This document shows, piece after piece, positions 1 through 7,113 of a stretch of DNA of 12,647 bases. Under the pieces are notes generated by a model. The model did no database searches, had not been told where the DNA came from, and saw nothing but the letters and a program-made list of their open reading frames with translations. Position 1 is the stretch's first letter; every line of letters begins with the position of its first letter. The translations under genes were made by a program, and so were the position numbers. The stretch spans positions 1 to 12,647 of the forward strand of contig JAKJDA010000046.1 of the NCBI GenBank assembly GCA_022706165.1. The letters run 5' to 3'. The DNA is from Candidatus Hydrogenedentota bacterium. GTDB lineage: Bacteria; Hydrogenedentota; Hydrogenedentia; Hydrogenedentales; SLHB01.

Positions 1-318
1 ACGGTGCGGGAAGCGGCATGCGTGCTGCACGCCGCGCGCTTGCTGATAAGCGGCGATTCGGGACTGATGCACCTGGCCCTCGCGGCGGGAACGCCCGTGG
101 TCGCCTTGTTCGGCCCTACGCGCCCGGATATACTGTTCCGTCACGAGCCGCGCCTGACGGCCGTACGAAATGGGCGGGCATGTCAGGGCTGTTGGAACGC
201 CTCCGAACGGAACGCCGTTCCGGGCGAGTGCCCGCGCGGCATTCCGGACTGTCTGGGGTCGATTGGGGTCGAGACCGTGCTGACCCGGGCGATGGAGCGG
301 CTGGAAGGTGGGGCGTAA
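1..318 (+). CDS. Glycosyltransferase family 9 (heptosyltransferase-like), C-terminal part
   Basis: The frame is open from the first base and ends at TAA (316-318), so only about the last 105 residues are present. The stretch [20 protein letters not shown] followed by FGPT is the nucleotide-sugar binding signature of GT9 (ADP-heptose:LPS heptosyltransferase) proteins. It is followed by a Cys-containing tail (CQGC, then ECPRG and PDCL) seen in many family members. By family knowledge such enzymes work at the cytoplasmic face of the inner membrane, adding heptose or related sugars to lipid A-core or other surface glycans. The last 11 bases overlap the next glycosyltransferase, so the two are probably translationally coupled. 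Donor and acceptor cannot be read from this fragment. A GTG at position 4 is not a credible start, because the conserved fold needs the missing N-terminal domain. Confidence 0.88.
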   Translation, partial: TVREAACVLHAARLLISGDSGLMHLALAAGTPVVALFGPTRPDILFRHEPRLTAVRNGRACQGCWNASERNAVPGECPRGIPDCLGSIGVETVLTRAMERLEGGA

Positions 319-1375
319 TCCGTTACGGATTCTGTTTTTGACGCTATACCCGCGAACGGCGGCGAGTTCGCGGTATCGCGTGGAACAGTTTCTGCCGTAT
401 CTGCGGGCCCATGGCGTGGCGTGCACGCTGGCAAGTCCGCTCACCGAAGCCGAGTATGCGGTTTTCACGGGACCAGGCCGCCGGACGCGCCCGATGTGGT
501 ATCACCTGCGAGAAACGCGCCGACGCATCATCCAAATTCTTGCCGCGCGGCGCTACGACATCGTGGTGGTTCAGAAATCCATCATGACGGCGTATCTGGC
601 CGGCATGGCGGCGCTGCTCCGGCGCTGCGCGCGGTGCATCGTGTATGATATCGACGACGCCGTTCACTTGGCCCCGCCCCATCCTTTGCGGGGCGTGTGG
701 CGGCTGGCCGAAAACCGCGCGCAAATCGAGGACTTGATGGGAGCGGCCTCGCTGGTCTTGGCGGGCAATGCGTGGCTCGCCGAAGCGGCCCGGCGAAACG
801 GCGCGCGAACAGAGGTTTTCCCGACGGTGGTCGACACGGACCGGTTCGTCCCCGCGAAACGGGCCCCGGAACGCTTTTGCGTTGGGTGGATTGGCAATCC
901 GAGCACAACGGCTCATTTGGGCGAGGCATTGCCCATCTTGGCAGGTTTGCGGAATGCCGACGTACGGTTGGTCGGGGCAGACTCGAGTCGGCTGGGACCG
1001 CTTCCGGAAGCGGCAAGGCCGTGGACGCTCGAGACGGAAGTCTCGGAGATTCAAAGTTTTTCCGTGGGCATCATGCCGTTGCCCGATACGGATTGGGCGC
1101 GCGGCAAATGCGCCTTGAAGGCATTGCAGTACATGGCCTGCGGCGTGCCGGCGGCGGTGTCGCCCGTGGGGGCGGCGCGTGATATGATAGAGCACCTGCG
1201 CAACGGCATGGTGGCGAACAGCTCGACGGAGTGGGCGGCGGCGCTCGATGCGCTTCGCGATCCATCGTTGCGCCGGGAGTTGGGAGAAGCAGGACGCGCG
1301 ACCGTGGAGGCGCGGTATGCATTGAATCGGGCGGCGCCGCGCCTGCTGGAATTGTTGGAGTCCGCCGCACGGTGA
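308..1375 (+). CDS. Glycosyltransferase, GT-B fold, GT4-like
   Basis: A 355-residue protein. The GTG start at 308 overlaps the preceding gene by 11 bases and has GGAG at 294-297, ten bases upstream. The N-terminus (RILFLTLYP, then [13 protein letters not shown]) is the Rossmann strand and Arg-rich loop of a GT-B enzyme. YDIDDAVH at residues 113-120 resembles the short acidic motif of a subgroup of GT4-like transferases. GWIGNPSTT (193-201) starts the C-terminal Rossmann domain. The donor-binding region is at 254-287 ([18 protein letters not shown], then [15 protein letters not shown]). A typical EX7E pair is replaced here by D/K-type positions (DTDWARGK). No signal peptide or membrane segment is visible, so it is probably cytosolic or peripheral. 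It lies between two other glycosyltransferases and should add one sugar of the same surface glycan; which sugar is unknown. Confidence 0.85.
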   Translation: MGRNPLRILFLTLYPRTAASSRYRVEQFLPYLRAHGVACTLASPLTEAEYAVFTGPGRRTRPMWYHLRETRRRIIQILAARRYDIVVVQKSIMTAYLAGMAALLRRCARCIVYDIDDAVHLAPPHPLRGVWRLAENRAQIEDLMGAASLVLAGNAWLAEAARRNGARTEVFPTVVDTDRFVPAKRAPERFCVGWIGNPSTTAHLGEALPILAGLRNADVRLVGADSSRLGPLPEAARPWTLETEVSEIQSFSVGIMPLPDTDWARGKCALKALQYMACGVPAAVSPVGAARDMIEHLRNGMVANSSTEWAAALDALRDPSLRRELGEAGRATVEARYALNRAAPRLLELLESAAR

Positions 1376-1421
1376 CAGGGGGTCGCGTCGGCGTGACCAG
1401 AAAGTCTCATAGAGCCTAATC

Positions 1422-2540
1422 GTGATTCGGATTTGTTACATAATTCCTTCGCTGCGTATCGGAGGAACCGAGCGGCAGCTGCTGTATTTGGTCCGCCACT
1501 TGGTTCGCGACCATGAAATCACCGTGATATGCACGGACCACGACGGAACGTTGGCAGGCGATGCGCGGCGTCTGGGCGCCTATGTGCGCGTGTTGAGGCT
1601 GTGGAGCGGGTGGGATCCCAGGCTTCGCCGGAAATTGCGCCATTGTTTCCGGTTGCATCGGCCAGACATTGTGCATACGTTCCTTTCCGGATTTGACTAT
1701 GCGGCCAATCGCGCCGCACGCGAAACCGGGGTGCCGGTTGTCATATCGAGCCGACGCGAACTGGCGGCATGGAAAAAACCGCGCCATCTGCGCCTTCAGA
1801 ACGCGGCCAATCAGCTGGTTGACGCTGTCGTCGCCAACAGCCAGGCGGTGGCGGATTTCGCGATCCGGCAGGAAGGACTCGACGCGCACCGCATCCACAT
1901 AATCCCCAACGGCTGCGACGCCGACGACTTCGTCAGTCGCCTCGATGCCCGGCAGATTCGGCAACGCTTCAAGATTCCGTTCAACACCCATGTCATTGGA
2001 ATGGTTGCGAACTTCAGCCCCGTCAAAGACCACGCGCTTTTTCTCGATATCGCCCAAGAACTGTTCCGCCGACGGCCAGACGTGCATTTTTTGCTGGTTG
2101 GAGCAGGGCCGCTTCAGCGGGACATCGAGCGCCGCATTCGGCAACGAAACCTGGAAAACGCCTTCACGCGCGCAGCGACGATCGAAGAAATCCGCGATCT
2201 ATACAGCATCATGTCGGTGTCGGTGTTGTGTTCGAAAGCCGAGGGATTCCCCAACGCCATCATGGAATCCATGGCCGCAGGAACGCCTGTCATTGCCGCC
2301 GACGTTGGCGGCATCCCCGAACTGGTGCGCGACGGCGTCACCGGAAAACTCGTTGATTCGCGCGAGCCCACAGCCTTCGCCGACGCAATCGAAGATTGTC
2401 TTGCCCACCCCGAACAGGCCGCCCATCGCGCCCAACAAGCCGCCCGACATCTTCGCGAAGCGTTCAGCGTTCCCGCCATGGCAGCGCGACACCGGGCGCT
2501 CTACCGCGACCTCCTTGTCCACAACACCCACGGCGCGTAA
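1422..2540 (+). CDS. Glycosyltransferase family 4 (group 1)
   Basis: A 372-residue GT-B glycosyltransferase starting at GTG 1422, 46 bases after the preceding stop; the ribosome-binding site is weak (GAG about nine bases upstream). The N-terminal domain carries GGTER at residues 14-18, the acceptor-side loop typical of GT4. VANS (137-140) and IPNGCD (161-166) mark the domain linker. The C-terminal domain has VANFSPVKDH (195-204) and the donor-site EX7E motif, with Glu274 and Glu282 in SKAEGFPNAIMESMAAG, followed by TPVIAADVGGIPELV. All key GT4 landmarks are present and the length is normal. It is a retaining transferase using an NDP-sugar. It ends 35 bases before the end of a convergent gene and closes the three-gene glycosyltransferase run. 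The specificity cannot be deduced. Confidence 0.92.
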   Translation: MIRICYIIPSLRIGGTERQLLYLVRHLVRDHEITVICTDHDGTLAGDARRLGAYVRVLRLWSGWDPRLRRKLRHCFRLHRPDIVHTFLSGFDYAANRAARETGVPVVISSRRELAAWKKPRHLRLQNAANQLVDAVVANSQAVADFAIRQEGLDAHRIHIIPNGCDADDFVSRLDARQIRQRFKIPFNTHVIGMVANFSPVKDHALFLDIAQELFRRRPDVHFLLVGAGPLQRDIERRIRQRNLENAFTRAATIEEIRDLYSIMSVSVLCSKAEGFPNAIMESMAAGTPVIAADVGGIPELVRDGVTGKLVDSREPTAFADAIEDCLAHPEQAAHRAQQAARHLREAFSVPAMAARHRALYRDLLVHNTHGA

Positions 2541-2575
2541 AAATCCGCCCCCCCTTCTCACGACTCGCCATCCGG

Positions 2576-3112
2576 TCACATGGCGGCGCGCGCCGCGACG
2601 TCTTCGAGCAGATGGCGCAATTCCTCAAGGGAATGATACCCTTCGCGCCGGACAATGGATTTTCCGTCGCGCAGCACGATCGTCAACGGAATGGACTCCA
2701 CCCGAAACATGCGAACAATATCTTGGTTATTGGGATCATCGATGTCCACTACGGCGACGCGCACCCCTTCCCCGGCGAGCCGGTTGAACGATGGAACCAT
2801 CCGGCGACAAGGGGGACACCACGGGGCGTAAAAATCGATCACAACGGGCTCAGGACTCGCCGCAACCGCCTCGAAGGCCTGCCGCGAGGCGATGGGAACG
2901 ATTTCCGGAGCCCACGGCAACGGCGCGGCGCGCGGAGAACCAAACAAGAGATACGCGAGAATCAGAGCCAACGCCCCGCCCCAAAAACTTCCCGCAAAAG
3001 GCGAAAAGGAACCTGCCGCGACGCTGCGCTGCCCACGCCGCCGGCGCCACGCGATCGCTGCGACATACCCCGCGACCGCCCCCAAAAGGACGGCCAGATA
3101 ATGCTGGAGCAT
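2576..3112 (-). CDS. Membrane-anchored thioredoxin-fold protein (CPPC)
   Basis: A 178-residue protein. The ATG at 3112 is preceded by AAGGA about nine bases upstream. Two hydrophobic N-terminal stretches (about residues 5-22 and 44-58), with an Arg-rich patch RRRRGQR between them, suggest two membrane segments. These are followed by a Pro-rich linker and a thioredoxin domain (about 70-175). The redox site is WCPPC at 98-102 and the cis-proline loop is SIPLT (Pro142). By family analogy (TlpA/DsbD-gamma/thioredoxin-like proteins) it should move thiol-disulfide electrons, probably on the periplasmic side. CPPC rather than CGPC suggests a redox potential different from the cytosolic thioredoxin encoded just upstream. 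It sits 66 bases after trxA on the same strand and probably shares its transcript. No DsbD/CcdA-like partner lies in the window. Confidence 0.85.
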   Translation of the reverse strand: MLQHYLAVLLGAVAGYVAAIAWRRRRGQRSVAAGSFSPFAGSFWGGALALILAYLLFGSPRAAPLPWAPEIVPIASRQAFEAVAASPEPVVIDFYAPWCPPCRRMVPSFNRLAGEGVRVAVVDIDDPNNQDIVRMFRVESIPLTIVLRDGKSIVRREGYHSLEELRHLLEDVAARAAM

Positions 3113-3178
3113 CGGACCAATTCCTTATAGCGCGCCGCGCACGAGCGCCGCAGGATTTTCGCCCAAACGCCGCCGGAA

Positions 3179-3499
3179 CTACGCCAGTGCCTTATCAAGA
3201 GCCTTGGCAAGTTCGCCCTTCGCGGTCACGCCGACAAATCGCGCCGAAACGCTCCCCTCCTTGAAAACCAACAGCGTCGGAATGCTCTGGACGTCGAATT
3301 TCCGGGCCAGGTCTTGCTCGTTATCGACGTTGATCTTGCCCACGGCCACTTTGCCTTGATAATCCTTTGCCAGATCGTCGATAACCGGGCCCATCATGCG
3401 ACAAGGGCCGCACCACTCCGCCCAGAAATCCACCAACGCTATCCCGGCGCCCGCAACGGAATCGAAGTTTGCGCTCGTCACGTCTTGTGCACTGCTCAT
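3179..3499 (-). CDS. trxA: Thioredoxin
   Basis: A 106-residue classical thioredoxin, the usual family length. The active site is WCGPC at residues 29-33 within ALVDFWAEWCGPCRMMGP. Further landmarks are VGKINVDN (53-60), the cis-Pro loop SIPT (Pro74) and the C-terminal GxxxKxELxxxL helix. It reduces disulfides of cytosolic proteins and is recharged by thioredoxin reductase, which is not in this window. The frame is open further upstream (to 3670). The ATG at 3499 is chosen because AAGGAGG (3507-3513) lies seven bases before it and the thioredoxin fold begins there; the extension has no thioredoxin-like sequence and covers the predicted promoter. It is the first gene of a two-gene redox unit with the membrane-anchored CPPC protein. 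Confidence 0.96.
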   Translation of the reverse strand: MSSAQDVTSANFDSVAGAGIALVDFWAEWCGPCRMMGPVIDDLAKDYQGKVAVGKINVDNEQDLARKFDVQSIPTLLVFKEGSVSARFVGVTAKGELAKALDKALA

Positions 3500-3506
3500 C
3501 CGGAAA

Positions 3507-3513
3507 CCTCCTT
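3507..3513 (-). promoter_or_regulatory. Shine-Dalgarno site of trxA
   Basis: On the minus strand this reads AAGGAGG with a seven-base spacer to ATG at 3499. It decides the start against a possible 57-residue N-terminal extension. Confidence 0.85.
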
Positions 3514-3635
3514 CGTCTCGAACCTGCTGCCCACGCCCCCTGCATAGGGCGACGCTACCGTAAAGAAAGGGATGGCCGCGCGAGATTATTCCCCCCCCTC
3601 CGGGGCCTGGGCAAACACCCGCACGCTCGAAGTGA

Positions 3636-3664
3636 ATTATAGCCCGGCCAAGCACAGACCGCAA
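3636..3664 (-). promoter_or_regulatory. Sigma-70-type promoter for trxA
   Basis: On the minus strand TTGCGG (3659-3664), a 17-base spacer and a perfect TATAAT (3636-3641). The predicted transcript starts near 3629, giving a leader of about 130 bases before trxA that contains a run of eight C (3591-3598 on the plus strand). The 301-base gap 3500-3800 holds this promoter, the trxA leader and the divergent promoter of the radical SAM gene; I see no further gene in it. Confidence 0.6.
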
Positions 3665-3685
3665 TGCCATGCAGGAGCCCTGCGA

Positions 3686-3714
3686 TTGTCCGGGTTATGG
3701 GAATACGGTATAGT
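3686..3714 (+). promoter_or_regulatory. Sigma-70-type promoter for the radical SAM gene
   Basis: TTGTCC (3686-3691), a 17-base spacer and TATAGT (3709-3714). The predicted start near 3721 leaves about 80 bases of leader before the ATG at 3801, which has GAGG at 3790-3793. It diverges from the trxA promoter, and the two -35 regions are about 20 bases apart. Confidence 0.55.
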
Positions 3715-3800
3715 CTTTTCGGGCTTTCTATTGTAACGGCGTATAGCGCAATGCGGCGACGCGAAGCCCCTTGCTGCGCTGAAAGAACCGAGGTGGCGCG

Positions 3801-4933
3801 ATGGATTTAACGGTGATCACGACGTACCGGTGCAATTCCCGGTGCTCGATGTGCCATATATGGAAATATCCGACCAAGCCCGCCGAAGAAGTGGACGCGG
3901 AAGTGTTGCGCGGGTTGCCGGGCGGTTTTGACAATCTGAATATCACCGGCGGCGAACCGACGTTGCGCACAGACTTGGCCGACCTGGTCGATGTATTGTA
4001 TCCAAAATGCCGAATCCTCGAAATCAGTTCCAACGGCCTGCATCCGGAGCGTTTGGAGCCGATCATCCGGAAACGCCCGAACATCAAGGTGCGCTTCAGC
4101 TTGGAGGGCTTCGACGATCGCAACAATCTCATCCGCGGCGAAACGGACGGCTTCCGGAAAAGGTCGAAGGTTTGATGCGCCTCAAGGAAGCGGGCGGCAC
4201 GGACCTTGGCTTCGGCTCCGTGATTCAGGACGACAACATCGACCAGATCGTCGATCTGTATCGATTTGCCCAGGAACGAGACGTGGAATACGCAACCTCG
4301 ACCTTGCACAACGCCTTTCAGTTCCACAAAAACGACAACGTGATGTACGATCGCGTGCGCGTCGCCAAGGAAGTCGAGAAACTGATCGCCGAAATGCTGC
4401 GATCGAACAGCATCAAAAACTGGTTCCGCGCGTACCTGAACCTGGGGCTTATCGAAAACATCCTGGGGCATGATCGGCTGATTCCCTGCACGGCGGCGAC
4501 CGACTTCGCCTTTATCGACCCGTGGTGCGACGTATACGCCTGCAATGTGCGGCCCGACTTGTGGATGGGCAATTTACGGAAACAGTCCTGGGAAGAAATC
4601 ATGGACAGCCCCAAAGCGGACGAGATCCGGGCCAAAGTGAGGACATGCACGCAAAATTGCTGGATGGTGACGACGGCGCGCACGGCCATGCGCAACCCGC
4701 GGGCGCCGCAGTTGCCCAAGGCGCGCCCCTTCTGGTGGGTGGTCGCGAATAAGCTGCGCGTCAGCCTGGGAATGCCCATCCCCTTTGACAAATACATCGA
4801 CTATGCGACGTTCGTGAAGGACGAGAGCGCAGTGAAACGGGAATTTCATCTGGACGACAAACCCGCCAAGCGCATCGTCCAGAATGCGGACGACGAGCAC
4901 TATACGTTTGTCGGGCCATACTTCAACCGGTAG
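3801..4933 (+). pseudogene. Radical SAM protein, single-base frameshift (possible SPASM-like C-terminus)
   Basis: The N-terminal part (3801-4175) begins directly with the radical SAM core. CNSRCSMC at residues 11-18 gives the CxxxCxxC [4Fe-4S] cysteines, and NITGGEPTLR (47-56) the SAM-binding GGEP motif. The frame hits TGA at 4173. The natural continuation lies in the -1 frame and runs to TAG at 4931. Adding one A in the AAAA run at 4158-4161 restores a smooth reading (GFRKKVEGLMRLKEAG) and a 377-residue protein. The C-terminal half has cysteines near residues 230-285 (PCTAATD, DPWCDVYACNV, CTQNCWM) that look like an auxiliary iron-sulfur cluster region of SPASM type. In the phrase DPWCDVY a Gly is more usual than Cys (from memory of related sequences). 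The gene stands alone between divergent trxA and the convergent CYTH gene. Its substrate is unknown. The break may be a sequencing error in a homopolymer or a true lesion. Confidence 0.8.
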
Positions 4934-4953
4934 ACCCATTCACGGCGTTGCAA

Positions 4954-5418
4954 TCACCACTGGCTGAAAGGACAGACGCTGAGATGCGTGTTGAGGTAAC
5001 GGGGATCGCCCGACACTTCCGCGCCGATCCAGGGAGGAGGCGCGAAAGCCTGGTCCGCGGAAGCAAGTTCGATCTCGGCGAGAACCAACGGCGCGTTCGC
5101 GCCCTCGAACACGTCCACCTCCCACATAAAGCCCTCATACGGAACCCGGTAGCGCGTCTTCACGACCGGCGCGCCCACGCACAAGGAAACGAGCATGGCT
5201 TCGGCATCGGCGAGGGGGATCGGATAGTCGAACTCCGCGCGCGTTATCGCGAGGGTCGATTGCTTGACGTTCAAAAACGCGCGGGATCCTTCAATGCGCA
5301 CGCGCACCGACGACGGCGGACCTAGACACAAATACCCTTGCCGCATGGACGCGCCCGCGGCTCCCTCGCGCCAAGCGTCGCCCATCACCAAAAACTTCCG
5401 CTCTATCTCGTAGCCCAT
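4954..5418 (-). CDS. CYTH-domain protein (triphosphatase-like)
   Basis: A 154-residue protein, the usual size for a stand-alone CYTH domain (triphosphate tunnel enzyme). The signature ExExK is present as EIERKF (Glu4, Glu6, Lys8). The other tunnel residues follow in order: RVRIEG (Arg39, Arg41), NVKQ (Lys52), EFDYPI (62-67), KTRYRV (87-92), WEVDVFEG (Glu100, Asp102) and AEIELAS (Glu115, Glu117). The family hydrolyses inorganic triphosphate, thiamine triphosphate or nucleoside triphosphates, or makes cAMP (class IV cyclase); the exact reaction cannot be told from sequence. The ATG at 5418 is preferred because the conserved motif starts at residue 4. It lies 16 bases after the response-regulator stop, so the two are very likely co-transcribed. 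It ends 20 bases from the convergent radical SAM gene. Confidence 0.9.
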   Translation of the reverse strand: MGYEIERKFLVMGDAWREGAAGASMRQGYLCLGPPSSVRVRIEGSRAFLNVKQSTLAITRAEFDYPIPLADAEAMLVSLCVGAPVVKTRYRVPYEGFMWEVDVFEGANAPLVLAEIELASADQAFAPPPWIGAEVSGDPRYLNTHLSVCPFSQW

Positions 5419-5434
5419 GCATTCCGCCCGCGCT

Positions 5435-6844
5435 TCACTCAAGGCCGTATTTTTTGATTTTGTATTGCAGCGTGGTGCGCTTGATGCCAAGATGTTCGGC
5501 GGCCTTGGTCTTGTTCCACCGAAACCGCTGCAGCGCTTCGGCGATCATTTCGCATTCGAGACGATCGGTCCGTTCGGACAACGACGGCGGCTCCGGCGCG
5601 GCGCGCGGAGCCGGCGTGACTCCGGGATCGATATCCGGCTCTTGCGGCGCGAAAAGCATGTCCTGCGGAACTTCACCCCGCGAGACAATGGCATCTTCGG
5701 CGAGAACCACGGCGCGCTCCAGCACATTTTCGAGTTCGCGCACATTGCCGGGCCATGGATAGCGCATGAACAGCGTCATCACGTCATCATCGACGCCCAC
5801 GACGTTTTTCCCGGTTTCCGCGCTGAATTTCCGCAGAAAATGATCAATGAGCGCGGGGATGTCGTCCGGCCGCGCCCGCAACGGCTCCACCCGCAGCGAG
5901 AAAACGTTCAGACGATAGTAAAAATCCTCGCGGAATCGCCCTTCCAGGATGGCCTCACGCAGGTCCGCGTTGGTCGCGGCCACGATCCGCACGTCCACCT
6001 TGATCGTCTGCGCGCTGCCGACGCGCTCGATCTCGCCTTCTTGCAGGGCGCGCAGCAACTTGGTCTGGATATTCGGATCGATCTCGCCCACTTCATCCAG
6101 GAACAAGGTTCCCGTGTGCGCTTGCTCGAAACGGCCCACGCGCCGCGACACCGCGCCCGTGAACGATCCTTTCTCATGACCGAACAATTCGCTTTCAAGA
6201 ATGCCCGGGGCCAGCGCCGCGCAGTTCAGCGCCACAAAAGGGCGGTGTCTGCGAGGGCTTGCGTCATGAATGGCCCGCGCGACAAGCTCCTTGCCGGTGC
6301 CGGTTGGCCCGGTGATCAGCACCGAACTGCGGCTGGGGCCGATCTTGTCGATCATTTTCAGCAGCGTGCGCGTGTCCTGGCTGTCGCCGATGATGTACCG
6401 TTCCCGTGAACCCGGAACATGCGGCGCGGATGTGCGCGGAGCCGCCACGGGCCGCGCATCCAGGCCCTTGTGCACCTTCATCTCGATTTGCTGCAGCTTG
6501 AAGGGCTTGGTGATGAAATCGAACGCGCCCAAGCGCATCGCCTCGACGGACATTTCGATCGTGCCGTACGCGCTGACGACGATCACCACGGTGTCCAGCG
6601 ATCGATCCTTGGCGGCGCGCAGCACGGCAAGACCGTCGCGTCCGGGCATTCGCAAATCCGTGATGACCACGTCATACGTCTGCTGCTGGATCAACTCGAC
6701 GGCCTTGTCGCCGTTCGAGGCGGTCGTCACATCGAACGACAAATCGCGAAACGCGGCGGCCAGCAGTTGACGCATGCCCGGCTCATCGTCCACCACGAGC
6801 ATGTGACGCAGCCCGTCCGGCGTGTGTGCAGGAGTTTCGACCAA
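5435..6844 (-). CDS. NtrC-family sigma-54-dependent response regulator
   Basis: A 469-residue three-domain protein. The receiver domain has an acidic pocket at VVDDE (17-21), phosphoacceptor Asp63 in ITDLRMPG, and Lys113. The AAA+ domain has Walker A GPTGTGKE (179-186), the sigma-54 contact loop GSFTGA (226-231, Ser in place of the commoner Ala), Walker B TLFLDE (246-251), and the FREDFYYRL and YPWPGNVRELENV motifs. A Fis-type helix-turn-helix follows at the C-terminus (WNKTKAAEHLGIKRTTLQYK). It should activate sigma-54 promoters when phosphorylated by a sensor kinase. No kinase gene is in the window. I chose TTG at 6844: AAAAGGA (6854-6860) lies nine bases upstream and it keeps a full first beta-strand. 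ATG 6802 would start within that strand. The CYTH gene follows it in the same operon. Confidence 0.95.
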   Translation of the reverse strand: MVETPAHTPDGLRHMLVVDDEPGMRQLLAAAFRDLSFDVTTASNGDKAVELIQQQTYDVVITDLRMPGRDGLAVLRAAKDRSLDTVVIVVSAYGTIEMSVEAMRLGAFDFITKPFKLQQIEMKVHKGLDARPVAAPRTSAPHVPGSRERYIIGDSQDTRTLLKMIDKIGPSRSSVLITGPTGTGKELVARAIHDASPRRHRPFVALNCAALAPGILESELFGHEKGSFTGAVSRRVGRFEQAHTGTLFLDEVGEIDPNIQTKLLRALQEGEIERVGSAQTIKVDVRIVAATNADLREAILEGRFREDFYYRLNVFSLRVEPLRARPDDIPALIDHFLRKFSAETGKNVVGVDDDVMTLFMRYPWPGNVRELENVLERAVVLAEDAIVSRGEVPQDMLFAPQEPDIDPGVTPAPRAAPEPPSLSERTDRLECEMIAEALQRFRWNKTKAAEHLGIKRTTLQYKIKKYGLE

Positions 6845-6914
6845 ACCAACCGTTCCTTTTGAGAAGCCGGGGCGTTTTGCGGCGCTCTCGGTCCTGTTCC
6901 GGCGCGCATGCGTA

Positions 6915-6943
6915 ACTCTACCACCAACGAAACAGACCGTCAA
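6915..6943 (-). promoter_or_regulatory. Sigma-70-type promoter for the response regulator operon
   Basis: On the minus strand TTGACG (6938-6943), a 17-base spacer and TAGAGT (6915-6920). The predicted start near 6908 gives a leader of about 64 bases to TTG 6844. It is divergent from the promoter at 6967-6995, with only 23 bases between the two -35 boxes. Confidence 0.6.
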
Positions 6944-6966
6944 ACGCGCCGGCGGCGGCATCGAAG

Positions 6967-6995
6967 TTGACCGCGTTCCCCGGGGATGGCACAAT
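6967..6995 (+). promoter_or_regulatory. Sigma-70-type promoter for the hddC/hddA-like pair
   Basis: TTGACC (6967-6972), a 17-base spacer and CACAAT (6990-6995). It overlaps the 5' end of the open frame that continues into the nucleotidyltransferase, which argues that this part is untranslated leader rather than coding sequence. The predicted transcript starts near 7002, about 110 bases before the GTG start. Confidence 0.5.
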
Positions 6996-7113
6996 CGCCT
7001 TTCGCAGCGCCAACAACGCCCTGCACTACGCACGAGGATGTCTTGCCATTCATGCTGCGCGACCGATAGACCGCCCAGACCTGCACGGCGCCGATGGAGG
7101 CGTCGTCACGTCC

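Noticed and set aside
3500..3670. A 57-residue N-terminal extension of thioredoxin
   Set aside because: It has no thioredoxin-like or signal sequence, overlaps a TATAAT promoter, and a perfect AAGGAGG precedes the ATG at 3499.
4155..4163. Programmed -1 frameshift as the explanation for the split radical SAM gene
   Set aside because: The site G-AAA-AGG is not a canonical X-XXY-YYZ slippery heptamer and I saw no clear downstream stimulatory hairpin. A one-base deletion in an A-run is simpler, though not excluded.
5417..6409. A 330-codon plus-strand open frame opposite the response regulator
   Set aside because: The minus strand encodes an unmistakable NtrC-family regulator; the plus-strand product is a composition artefact.
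6986..7005. A sigma-54 (-24/-12) promoter starting at TGGCAC before the hddC-like gene
   Set aside because: TGGCAC matches the -24 box, but there is no GC-containing TTGC box at the required spacing. A sigma-70-like TTGACC/CACAAT pair fits better.
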